42,354 nt of DNA, from assembly GCA_017550625.1 (NCBI GenBank), contig JAFZOL010000036.1, positions 1 through 42,354 of the forward strand. Reading direction: 5' to 3'. The stretch is from Clostridia bacterium. GTDB taxonomy: Bacteria; Bacillota; Clostridia; Oscillospirales; Acutalibacteraceae. Position 1 is the stretch's first letter. The number at the start of each line of letters is the position of its first letter. This document shows positions 32,296 to 39,568 of the stretch, in pieces. The translations under genes and the position numbers were made by a program. The notes under the pieces are model-generated. The model did not search any database. It saw only the letters and a list, made by a program, of their open reading frames with translations, and was not told the origin of the DNA.

Positions 32296-32356
32296 GTGTG
32301 CCCCGCGCAGGCATTTTATGATAAAAGGGTGCAATTCAGGTTCACAATTTTTCATA

Positions 32357-32430
32357 TTTATGTAAAATTGGCTTATATTTATAAAAATTTACAGTCGATT
32401 CATAAACATTTACGGATTTTATAAAAATTT
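32357..32430 (+). repeat. Phased AT-rich direct repeats upstream of the XRE regulator
   Basis: Related units start at 32357 (TTTATGTAAAATT), 32378 (TTTATAAAAATTTACAG), 32399 (TTCATAAACATTTACGG) and 32418 (TTTATAAAAATTT). The first three are exactly 21 bases apart, the last 19. The tract is far richer in A and T than the surrounding genes. It is a candidate operator array for the regulator at 32504 or a curved promoter element. I could not settle on a single -35/-10 pair inside it. Confidence 0.55.
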
Positions 32431-32503
32431 TTTTGTATATAGAGAATACAGGGCCCGGCGGGAGCGTGCCGCCGCCGACAACGCAACGGAAAGGAGAATA
32501 TCC

Positions 32504-33040
32504 ATGTCAGAGTTCAACGTATCCAAGGCCGCGCAGGCAAAGCTGATCGCCGCGCTGACGCCCCTGCTGCAGCCGCTGCGCGCGAAGGTGGGCATTTCGC
32601 AGGGGGAGCTCGCACCCCTGCTCGGCGTTTCGCGCCAGACCTATTCCGCCATCGAGTGCGAGAAGCGGCCGATGAGCTGGAACACCTATATGTCGCTGCT
32701 GTTTTTCTATGACAATAACGACGGTTCGCGCGAATTCCTGCGCGCGTCGGAGGCGTATCCGCGCGAGATGCTCAAGCGCTTCAACGCAGGGAGCATGCCC
32801 CGCGGCGGCGAAAAGGCGCAGATCGCGGGCATCCCGGACGAGATCACCGACAAGCTGGACGAAACGGCCCTGCACGCCGTGCGCGCCGTGCTGATGGCCG
32901 AATACGCCCGCTGCGCCGGCGAGACGGACGAAACCGTGCTGAAAACGTTTTCGGGCCTTGCCGTGATGCGCCCCGAGCCCGGCGCCGCGAGGACCGTGAA
33001 AACGATCCGCAAAAAGAACAAAAAGCGCGGGGGAGCGTAA
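32504..33040 (+). CDS. XRE-family helix-turn-helix regulator
   Basis: 178 residues. The HTH spans about 24-65 (VGISQGELAPLLGVSRQTYSAIECEKRPMSWNTYMSLLFF), with the SRQTYSAIE recognition helix typical of XRE/Cro-type proteins. A C-terminal helical part follows, ending in a basic KKNKKRGGA tail. Targets are unknown; the repeats immediately upstream suggest self-control. AAAGGAG lies 7 bases before the ATG. It is a single-gene unit closed by a strong terminator. Confidence 0.88.
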   Translation: MSEFNVSKAAQAKLIAALTPLLQPLRAKVGISQGELAPLLGVSRQTYSAIECEKRPMSWNTYMSLLFFYDNNDGSREFLRASEAYPREMLKRFNAGSMPRGGEKAQIAGIPDEITDKLDETALHAVRAVLMAEYARCAGETDETVLKTFSGLAVMRPEPGAARTVKTIRKKNKKRGGA

Positions 33041-33054
33041 AAAAGCAGATGAAA

Positions 33055-33084
33055 ACCGGAAGACCGACCGTCTTCCGGTTTTTT
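33055..33084 (+). terminator. Intrinsic terminator after the XRE gene
   Basis: ACCGGAAGAC (33055-33064), loop CGACC, GTCTTCCGGT (33070-33079) and five further T. Confidence 0.85.
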
Positions 33085-33106
33085 GCATATGCCCCCGGCC
33101 GGGGGC

Positions 33107-33135
33107 TTGCAAACCGCGGCGGGATATGCTACAAT
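33107..33135 (+). promoter_or_regulatory. Sigma-A promoter for the SHOCT membrane protein
   Basis: TTGCAA (33107-33112), 17-base spacer, TACAAT (33130-33135) with TGC extension. Confidence 0.75.
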
Positions 33136-33165
33136 GCTTGCAGAAGAAACGAAGGTGAACGCGTT

Positions 33166-34350
33166 ATGAAGTATAAAAAAACAGCGACCTTTTTCGCCGT
33201 GCTGGCCGCGTTCAGCGCGATCGGTCTGGCGATCTATCAGGGCATTGCGCTGCTGGATTACGGAGACTACATCGATTACGCGGGGCTCAACTGGGTATTC
33301 GCCGTATCCGAAGTGGCGTTCGGCGCCGTTTGCTTTTCGAAGAAAAAAGCAAAGCTGATCCCGTTCTTTCTGCTGCCGCCCGCGGTGCTCGCCCTGGCGA
33401 TCAACGTCGTTACCGGGGTCGGGAACGGCTTTGTGGTCGGGCTTCTGGACGCGACGGCCTATCCCGTGTTTCTCGTTTCGGTGCCCCTGTTCATCATGAC
33501 CCAGATCGCTTTCCGGTCCACGAACCCGAAAGCGCGCAGGACGGCTTCGGTGTGCGCCGTGTTCGCCTTTTTGTTCGGGCAGGTGCTCATCATTCTCAGC
33601 GCGATCGGCTGGGAGCTCTATCAGTACGACAGTCTGATCGGCATCGAAAACCTGATGGAGGATATCAGAAGAGCTCTGTTCTACGGCAATATCTATATCC
33701 TCTATACGCTGTTTACCGCGCTGTGGCTGAATTTCCAGGTCAAAGCGACGAACCAGGCCGCCATGCGGCCGACGCCCGTGATCCCGACGTGGCAGCCGCC
33801 GGCCGTGCAGCCCGCGCAGTCCGTGCGGGCCGTGAACGCCGCGCCACAGCCCGTGAACCTGATCGGCGCGCCGGTCCGGCAGGCCCCCGTGACCGCCTAT
33901 GTCCCGCAGCGCGCGCCTGCCGCGCCCTATCCGGCCCAGACAGCCTATGTGCCGAGCGAACCGTCCTATCCCCCGGAAGAGACCTATATCCCGTATACGG
34001 AGCCTTACGCCCCGTCCGAGGAGACCTACGTTCCGCAGGAGGAAGCGTATTATCCGCAGGAGGAGGCCTACTACCCGCAGGAAGAGGTCTATTACCCGCA
34101 GGAGGAGCCCGTTTATCCGCAGGAGGAAACAAATGATCCGCAGGAGGAGCCTGTCGCCCCGCCTGAGGAGCAGCCCCCCGTGACGCGGCAGCCGGCGCCC
34201 GTGCGCCAGCCCTCCCCCTCCGACCCGCCGCTGGTGGTAACGAACGAGATGATCGGCCAGCTCAAGATGCTCAATAACCTCGTGACCGACGGCGTGATCT
34301 CGCAGGAGGAATTCGAGGCAAGACGCAACGCGATCTTCCGTCAGCAGTAA
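33166..34350 (+). CDS. Multi-pass membrane protein with heptapeptide repeats and C-terminal SHOCT domain
   Basis: 394 residues from the ATG at 33166; the frame is open back to 33049 but passes through the terminator and promoter. About six transmembrane helices in the first 190 residues, then a Pro/Ala/Gln-rich tail with PQEEAYY-type heptads (see 34033-34158), then a SHOCT domain at the end (MIGQLKMLNNLVTDGVISQEEFEARRNAI). SHOCT is a short helical module thought to mediate oligomerisation. The membrane part is unrecognised. The disordered tail and SHOCT module should lie in the cytoplasm if both ends are inside. Confidence 0.78.
   Translation: MKYKKTATFFAVLAAFSAIGLAIYQGIALLDYGDYIDYAGLNWVFAVSEVAFGAVCFSKKKAKLIPFFLLPPAVLALAINVVTGVGNGFVVGLLDATAYPVFLVSVPLFIMTQIAFRSTNPKARRTASVCAVFAFLFGQVLIILSAIGWELYQYDSLIGIENLMEDIRRALFYGNIYILYTLFTALWLNFQVKATNQAAMRPTPVIPTWQPPAVQPAQSVRAVNAAPQPVNLIGAPVRQAPVTAYVPQRAPAAPYPAQTAYVPSEPSYPPEETYIPYTEPYAPSEETYVPQEEAYYPQEEAYYPQEEVYYPQEEPVYPQEETNDPQEEPVAPPEEQPPVTRQPAPVRQPSPSDPPLVVTNEMIGQLKMLNNLVTDGVISQEEFEARRNAIFRQQ
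34033..34158 (+). repeat. Six 21-bp tandem repeats encoding PQEExxY heptads
   Basis: CCGCAGGA-type units start at 34033, 34054, 34075, 34096, 34117 and 34138, exactly 21 bases apart, with wobble-base differences between copies. They lie in frame within the SHOCT membrane protein. Confidence 0.9.
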
Positions 34351-34371
34351 ACGAAAACCTTGTAAATGATA

Positions 34372-34403
34372 AAACCGGGAAACGTTTCGGCGTTTCCCGG
34401 TTT
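34372..34403. terminator. Bidirectional intrinsic terminator
   Basis: AAACCGGGAAACG (34372-34384), loop TTTCGG, CGTTTCCCGGTTT (34391-34403); it serves the two convergent genes on either side. Confidence 0.85.
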
Positions 34404-34424
34404 CGTTTTATGTTTTTCGGGCGG

Positions 34425-35333
34425 TCACCAGAGGAACACCCATTTGCCGCTCTGCTTATAGACGCGGATGTCTTCGCCGTCCCATTCGTAGACCTCGCCG
34501 CTCGCGGACGTGACCTTGAGACGGACCGTGAGATCGTGGACCTCGGTGACGTTCGGCAGCATGCTCTTGCAGTCGGCGAGCTCCGACCCGGTGACCGTGA
34601 CGTCGGAGAGGACCGTATAGCTCATTTTGAAGCCCGTGCCGAACTCGGAAACGATTTCGTCGTAGATGTCGGAGATATCCTCGCGCGCCTCGCTCTTCAT
34701 CTCTGAAAGCTCTTCCTTGTCCCCGGAATACACCTCGGGCAGGCAGTCGATCACGTAGGTCGCGCGGCCGGTCTCGATCGCCTTGCACATCGCCTCGATC
34801 GGGGCGTCGGGCTTGCCAGAACCGCCCTTGGACAGAACGACGGCCAGCACGATGCCGAGCACCAGCAGCGCGGCGATCACGGCGATCACGACGACCTTTT
34901 TGCCGCCCTTTTTCGGCTGCGCGGCAGGCGGCGCGGCGGTGTAGGCAGGCGCGGGCGTGTACTGCCCCGCACTCGGCGCGGCGAAGCTGCCCGCGGGGTA
35001 GGCCTGCGGCGCGGCGGGGGCCGGGGCGTAAGCATCCTGCGCCGGGGGTGTGTAAACGTTCTGCACGGGGGGCGCGTAAGCGTCCTGCGCGGGGGGCGCG
35101 TAAGCGTCCTGTGCAGGGGGTGCGTAAGCGTCCTGCGCAGGGGGTGCGTAAGCGTCCTGCGCAGGGGGTGCGTAAGCGTCCTGCGCAGGGGGTGCGTAAT
35201 TGATCTGCGCGGGGGCAGCGGCAGGCTGCGGCTTAGCCTCAGCCGCCGGATCGTAGGCCGCGGTGCCGCAGTTGAGGCACACGGTGGAGTTTTCGTCCAT
35301 CGCGCATCCGCAGTTGACACAGTATTTCGCCAT
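34425..35333 (-). CDS. Zinc-ribbon, single-pass membrane protein with octapeptide repeats
   Basis: 302 residues. Zinc ribbon C5, C8, C19, C22; an Ala/Pro/Gln region holding seven YAPPAQDA octads (about 46-102); KKGGKK and a transmembrane helix at about 147-168; then a ~130-residue extracellular domain (AMCKAIETGRATYVIDCLP to YKQSGKWVFLW) resembling small DUF4878/lumazine-binding-like domains. This is the fourth zinc-ribbon/TM protein in the window. AAAGGAG precedes the ATG. It is probably the last gene of the four-gene minus-strand group. Confidence 0.8.
   Translation of the reverse strand: MAKYCVNCGCAMDENSTVCLNCGTAAYDPAAEAKPQPAAAPAQINYAPPAQDAYAPPAQDAYAPPAQDAYAPPAQDAYAPPAQDAYAPPVQNVYTPPAQDAYAPAPAAPQAYPAGSFAAPSAGQYTPAPAYTAAPPAAQPKKGGKKVVVIAVIAALLVLGIVLAVVLSKGGSGKPDAPIEAMCKAIETGRATYVIDCLPEVYSGDKEELSEMKSEAREDISDIYDEIVSEFGTGFKMSYTVLSDVTVTGSELADCKSMLPNVTEVHDLTVRLKVTSASGEVYEWDGEDIRVYKQSGKWVFLW
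35028..35198 (-). repeat. Seven 24-bp tandem repeats encoding YAPPAQDA octads
   Basis: Near-identical 24-base units, in frame; the central copies differ by only one or two bases, and the sixth is diverged (YAPPVQNV). The sequence identity is high enough for copy number to vary by slippage. Confidence 0.9.
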
Positions 35334-35377
35334 AATGATTCTCCTTTATCTGTTTGATCGGGTGGTCCCGTGCGTGC

Positions 35378-35935
35378 TTAAGCCATGAATACGAGCCATT
35401 CGCCCGCCGCCATCACGATGAGCGGCTCTTCGGTCGAACGGCGGACCTCCGCCCCGGAGGCGTCGGAATACACGCGCTCGATCTCGGCCTCGTAGATCGC
35501 CGTGACGTCGCCGAGGGCGTACATCTCCTGAAGCCCCTGCGCCTGCAGGGAGAATTCTTCTTCGTCGGTGATCGCGGTGACGGCATTGACGGTGCAGGTC
35601 ACCTTGCCGCCCTTGCCCGCGACCGTTTTCACGCGGTCCTGCTCTTCGCCCAGCAGCTCTTTGAGCATCGTGTCGTAATCCTCGCCCATCGTGAGCGGGA
35701 CGGACTTCGGCAGGCCGGGCGCGAGCTTTGTGCGGTCGCCCTCGTTGATCCCGTCGAAATAGGCGGTGATGATCGCGGCGATCTGCTCTTCGGGCGTGCC
35801 TGCATCGGACTGCTGTTCGGCGGCGCCGCTCTCTTCTTCGGCGGCCTCATTCGAGCAGCCGGCGAGCGCGGCAAGCGCCGAGAACGCGAGCGCGAGGCAC
35901 AGCGCGAAAATGAGATACTTTTTGAGATTCTTCAT
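35378..35935 (-). CDS. Lipoprotein of unknown function (DUF4878/DUF5105-like)
   Basis: 185 residues from the ATG at 35935, preceded by AAAGGACG. Lipoprotein signal with lipobox LAGC (C27), an acidic Glu/Ala linker, then a cystatin-like alpha/beta domain (PEEQIAAIITAYFDGINEGDRTKL to GEWLVFMA). This is the pattern of small secreted NTF2-like lipoproteins, to which the extracellular part of the next gene (34425-35333) is also similar in size and ending. The function is unknown. Confidence 0.78.
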   Translation of the reverse strand: MKNLKKYLIFALCLALAFSALAALAGCSNEAAEEESGAAEQQSDAGTPEEQIAAIITAYFDGINEGDRTKLAPGLPKSVPLTMGEDYDTMLKELLGEEQDRVKTVAGKGGKVTCTVNAVTAITDEEEFSLQAQGLQEMYALGDVTAIYEAEIERVYSDASGAEVRRSTEEPLIVMAAGEWLVFMA

Positions 35936-35981
35936 TGGGATACGTCCTTTCGGTGTATGGATCGGGAGAAAACCGCGCTTC

Positions 35982-36719
35982 TCAGCCACGGTCATTTTCC
36001 CCCGTCAGCGCTTCGTAAACGGTTTTCGCGTAGAGGGCGGCGCCCTCCTTCGTGGGGTGGCAGCCGTCCGAGAACAGGTCGTCGCGTCCGGCGAATGCCG
36101 CGTTCATGTCGATCACATTGAGCCCGCGCTCTTCGGCGATCCTGCGCGTGAGCGGGACGACTTCGTTCTGGATCACGTCGCCGTCGATATGGAAGCCGAC
36201 CTCGCCGTTGACCGGGAATACGGGCGTGGGCAGCACGACCCAGATCTCGGGGTTGCTCGGCAGGGCGAGATAGACGTCGAGAAGGGCGTTATAGTCCTGT
36301 TCGAACTGTTCGGCGTTCCAGTTATAGGGCTTCGAGTCGTTGGAGCCGAGCATCAGCACCACGATTTCGGGCTCGAACTCGAGGCTCTTCGGGTAGGCGG
36401 CCGTTTCGGTGTAGGGCTGGTCGCCCGTGGACGTGGCGGTGCTGCCCGAAATGCCGTAGTTGTTGACGCAGTAGCCGCCGCCGAGCAATTTGCCGAGCTG
36501 CGCGGGATAGCTGTTCGAAGAGCGGTTCGGGATGCCGTGGCCGAAGGTGACGCTGTCGCCCACGCACGCCACGCGGACCTGGCCCTCGGCGGGCTTGTTG
36601 TAGTGGGGGAACAGATCGATCAGCCCCACGTACTGCAGCGTGCCCACGGCGCCCGCGCCGAGCGCGAGGACGACGGCGAGCGCTATCAGGATCTTAGTTC
36701 GTTTCTTCAGCTTCTTCAT
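35982..36719 (-). CDS. SGNH/GDSL-type esterase, membrane-anchored
   Basis: 245 residues. An N-terminal hydrophobic segment (about 10-30) after KKLKKRTK acts as a signal anchor. SGNH blocks are all visible: GDSVT with nucleophile S56, YGISG near 88-92, LGSND (about 124-128) and DGCHP with D218 and H221. Such enzymes remove acetyl or acyl groups from sugars, peptidoglycan or lipids outside the cell. Its start lies 26 bases inside the end of the upstream permease gene, so the two are coupled. Confidence 0.87.
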   Translation of the reverse strand: MKKLKKRTKILIALAVVLALGAGAVGTLQYVGLIDLFPHYNKPAEGQVRVACVGDSVTFGHGIPNRSSNSYPAQLGKLLGGGYCVNNYGISGSTATSTGDQPYTETAAYPKSLEFEPEIVVLMLGSNDSKPYNWNAEQFEQDYNALLDVYLALPSNPEIWVVLPTPVFPVNGEVGFHIDGDVIQNEVVPLTRRIAEERGLNVIDMNAAFAGRDDLFSDGCHPTKEGAALYAKTVYEALTGENDRG

Positions 36720-37896
36720 CGGGGATCACCTCGGGGATATCGTCGGTCTCGGGCGCCGGTCCGGCGGCCTCTTTTTTATCGAGCCAGTTTCTGAGCTCCT
36801 GATACAGGGCGGACATCAGCGGGATGCCGATCATCATGCCGAACAGGCCGAAGACCGCGCCGCCGACCGTGAGGGCGATGAGCACCACGAGCCCGGGGGT
36901 GCCGATCTTTTTGCCCACGAGTTTCGGGTAGGTCACGTTGCCGTGGAACATGTAGATGCCCATCTGCATCGCGAAGAAGATGAGCGCCTTGAGCGGCGAA
37001 TACGCCAGCATGATCACGACGCCGAACGTGGTGGCGACTGTGGCGCCGACCACAGGGATGGGCGCCATCACGCACACGAGGGCGGCTATCATTTCGGGGT
37101 TCGGCAGGCGGAGGATGCGCATGCCGATATAGCACATGACGCCGAGCGTGAGCGCCGAGAGCGCCTCGGCGACGATATAGTTATGAAAGGTCTCGTTGAA
37201 CAGCCGCGCGAAGTGGAGCACCTTTTCGCGCACCTTCGGCTTCGGGATGCGGTCCGTCAGGCTCTTCATCAGCGAAAGGAGCTGGTCGCGCCGTGCGAGA
37301 TAATACACCGCGAAAATGGCGCCTAAAATGCCCGACCAGACCGCCGACACCGTGGAGCTGACAACGCCCGTGATCGTGCCGAGGTGCTTAGAAAAGCCCG
37401 ATTTCAGGAATTCGACGACGTTTTTGAGGATCTCTTCCCAATTGAGGGCCGCGAGCTTGACCTGATAGTCGACCATCCACTCCTGCCACGAGGCGGGGAT
37501 CAGCTTTTTGAGCGTTTCGTTTTCGAGCAGCTTTTCGCCGAGCTCGGGGATACGCCCCACGAGCATGGTGACGCATTCAACGAACTGCGGGATCACAAGG
37601 CCGATCACGAGCGAGAACACGCCGAGGATCGTCACGAGCGCCCCCACGAGGCACACGGGCCGCCGGGTGGCGTTGCCGAAGCGCTTGAGGTGCTTCACGA
37701 AATAATGCCGCTCGTAGAAGCCCATCAGGATGTTGACCATATAGGCGAGCAGCGCGCCGATGAGCAGCGGCCCGAGGGCGCCGAGCAGCACGCCGATGCC
37801 GTAGGCGATGGCCGACCAGTAGTAAATGATCAGGAAGACGCCTATGGCGAACGCGGATATCAGCGCCAAATTCCGGACTGTGATCTTTTGCTGCAT
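36694..37896 (-). CDS. AI-2E/PerM-family transporter-like membrane protein
   Basis: 400 residues from the ATG at 37896, which fits AAGGGGAG; an ATG nine bases upstream is too close to that site. About eight transmembrane helices. A long soluble stretch (about 100-180, VGRIPELGEKLLENETLKKLIP) follows the first helices, and the C-terminal half has the ALVCVMAPIPVVGATVAT and PGLVVLIALTVGGAVFGLFGMMIGIPL blocks typical of the family. Members export varied small molecules or ions; the ligand is unknown. An acidic C-terminal tail (about 380-400) overlaps the SGNH gene start. Confidence 0.88.
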   Translation of the reverse strand: MQQKITVRNLALISAFAIGVFLIIYYWSAIAYGIGVLLGALGPLLIGALLAYMVNILMGFYERHYFVKHLKRFGNATRRPVCLVGALVTILGVFSLVIGLVIPQFVECVTMLVGRIPELGEKLLENETLKKLIPASWQEWMVDYQVKLAALNWEEILKNVVEFLKSGFSKHLGTITGVVSSTVSAVWSGILGAIFAVYYLARRDQLLSLMKSLTDRIPKPKVREKVLHFARLFNETFHNYIVAEALSALTLGVMCYIGMRILRLPNPEMIAALVCVMAPIPVVGATVATTFGVVIMLAYSPLKALIFFAMQMGIYMFHGNVTYPKLVGKKIGTPGLVVLIALTVGGAVFGLFGMMIGIPLMSALYQELRNWLDKKEAAGPAPETDDIPEVIPDEEAEETN

Positions 37897-37920
37897 AGGC
37901 TCCATCTCCCCTTTTTATTT

Positions 37921-37949
37921 ATTGTAGCGTATCGGGACGGAAAAAGCAA
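37921..37949 (-). promoter_or_regulatory. Sigma-A promoter of the permease operon
   Basis: Minus strand TTGCTT (37949-37944), 17-base spacer, TACAAT (37926-37921). Confidence 0.75.
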
Positions 37950-38017
37950 CATAAAACGCGATTTTTCACGCAAAAACCGCGGCGCGGCTCCCCTGCCGGC
38001 GACCGGGACGCAGATAA

Positions 38018-38046
38018 AAAGCCCCGTCCGATCCGAACGGGGCTTT
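38018..38046 (-). terminator. Intrinsic terminator at the end of the anti-sigma/sigma operon
   Basis: AAAGCCCCGT (38018-38027) pairs with ACGGGGCTTT (38037-38046); on the minus strand it ends GGGGCTTTTTATC. It overlaps the sigma-factor stop codon. Confidence 0.75.
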
Positions 38047-38530
38047 ATGAATGCTCTGACAGCTTCTCTCTGATCTTGTCCTTCGCTCTGTGATAGGTCA
38101 CGCACGCCCAATGCTCCGTTTTGCCGAAGAGCGCGCCGATCTGCCGGAACGGAAGCTCGGCGAAGACCCGCAGCGAAAAAACCTCGCGGTACGGTTCCGG
38201 CAGGGCGTGCAGGGCTTCATGGAGCTCTGACACCGTTTCCCGGCGCTGGACGAACTCATGCGGGTCGGCGCACGGCGAAGAGAGTTCTTCCGGCGGACGC
38301 CCCGAGAACCGTTTGCGGCGGCGAAGCTCCGAATACCAGACGTTTTTCGCGATCTTCAGCAGCCAGACACGGAAATCACAGTCCCCGCGAAAGGACCCGA
38401 TGCCGCCGAGCGCCTGTAAAAACGTCTGCGACGTCACGTCCTCGGCGGTCGCGCGGTCCCCGCATAAGGCGTAGGCGTAGCGGTAAACGTCCTCGAAATA
38501 CGCCTCGTAAAGCTCCTCGATGGACGTCAT
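38045..38530 (-). CDS. ECF-type RNA polymerase sigma factor
   Basis: 161 residues from the ATG at 38530; a long frame extending to 38809 is an overlap with the upstream gene. Region 2: YEAYFEDVYRYAYALCGDRATAEDVTSQTFLQAL and FRVWLLKIAKNVWYSELRRRKRF. Region 4: LPEPYREVFSLRVFAELPFRQIGALFGKTEHWACVTYHRAKDKIREKL. The ATG overlaps the stop of the anti-sigma gene (ATGA), with GGAGG upstream in that gene. It is the second ECF factor in the window. Confidence 0.9.
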   Translation of the reverse strand: MTSIEELYEAYFEDVYRYAYALCGDRATAEDVTSQTFLQALGGIGSFRGDCDFRVWLLKIAKNVWYSELRRRKRFSGRPPEELSSPCADPHEFVQRRETVSELHEALHALPEPYREVFSLRVFAELPFRQIGALFGKTEHWACVTYHRAKDKIREKLSEHS

Positions 38531-39453
38531 GCGGCAGCCTCCGCGGGGCGGGCCGCCTTTCGCGCCGCGAACAGCCCCGTAAGCGCGCCCGCCGCCCCCG
38601 GAAACGCGCCGAGCACGAGAAAGAACGGCTCGAAAGAGCCATCGGTCACGCACATGATAAACAGCAAAAGCAGCAGAACGCCCGCCGCCGCGACGCTGCC
38701 CGCCGTCAGGAACAGGGCGGAGAGCCTGCCGAACGGCAGGAACGAACACACGAACAGAGACAAGAAATAGATCGCGTACGGCACCAGCAGATACAACGAG
38801 GCGAGCCACAAAACAGAGATCTCAGCCGACTCTTCTTCGTGGCGGAAAACGACGGTCAGAATCATCCACAAAAGCGGGAACAGCAATACGCCCATGAGGA
38901 CCCTGACCGGCGCGAGCGAACGGACCCGGACGCGCCACGCGATCAGATATCCGAGCCCCAACCCGAACAGCGAAGGGAAAAAACCGTATAAAAAGCTTAA
39001 CGAGCCGTAGCCCTTATACAGGAACGCGCAGGCGAGCAGCCCGAACGCGAACGGCGCGGCGACGGCGGGCAGGCGGCCGGTCTGCCCGCAGAGCACACTG
39101 ACGGAAAACACCGTGAACGGCAGCAGAGAGATACCGACGAGCGCCCACGAGGATTCGACCTCGAAGTTGACGGCGGCGGGCGCGGCGAAGGCAAGCAGCA
39201 GACCCAGCGCCAGCACGGCCAGCGCCGCCGGGATGAGCGTGTAACGGCGCAGCGTGCGCCGCAGCTTTTTAAGCAGCACGGCGCCGTGGTCGTCCGCGGG
39301 GACCGGGTCCGGCAGAGGGCAGAGCAGCTCCTCATAATACCCGCGGCAGGCGTCGCAGGACTCCAAATGCCGGTCCACCTCGGCGCGGCTCTCATCGGAG
39401 CACAGATCGTCCGCATACAGCGGCAGAAGATCGCGGATCACGTTGCAATGCAT
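38527..39453 (-). CDS. Zinc-finger anti-sigma factor with multi-pass membrane domain
   Basis: 308 residues. The N-terminal zinc anti-sigma (ZAS/zf-HC2) motif is H29-x3-C33-x2-C36, with C3 as a further likely ligand. About eight hydrophobic helices follow from residue 74, more than the single helix of common anti-sigmas, so the membrane part is probably the sensor. The gene precedes its sigma factor, the reverse of the usual order. AAAGGGGG lies upstream of the ATG. Confidence 0.83.
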   Translation of the reverse strand: MHCNVIRDLLPLYADDLCSDESRAEVDRHLESCDACRGYYEELLCPLPDPVPADDHGAVLLKKLRRTLRRYTLIPAALAVLALGLLLAFAAPAAVNFEVESSWALVGISLLPFTVFSVSVLCGQTGRLPAVAAPFAFGLLACAFLYKGYGSLSFLYGFFPSLFGLGLGYLIAWRVRVRSLAPVRVLMGVLLFPLLWMILTVVFRHEEESAEISVLWLASLYLLVPYAIYFLSLFVCSFLPFGRLSALFLTAGSVAAAGVLLLLLFIMCVTDGSFEPFFLVLGAFPGAAGALTGLFAARKAARPAEAAA

Positions 39454-39537
39454 CGCACCGCCCCCTTTCTTTCTTCATCCATAAGACGCGGCTGAAATAA
39501 AAATATCACAACCGTCTGCAAAAAAATTGAAAAAATA

Positions 39538-39568
39538 TCCGTCATGAAAACATGACGGACTTTTTTTT
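39538..39568. terminator. Intrinsic terminator after the aldo/keto reductase gene
   Basis: TCCGTCATG (39538-39546), loop AAAA, CATGACGGA (39551-39559), flanked by T8 on the plus strand and TATTTTTTC on the minus strand. Confidence 0.8.

Noticed and set aside
32296-32503. Riboswitch upstream of the XRE gene
   Set aside because: The tract is AT-rich direct repeats without a conserved aptamer-like fold that I can recognise.
35028-35198. Possible CRISPR array
   Set aside because: The 24-bp units are contiguous with no spacers and stay in frame inside a protein gene; the 147-bp units at the right edge are also coding.
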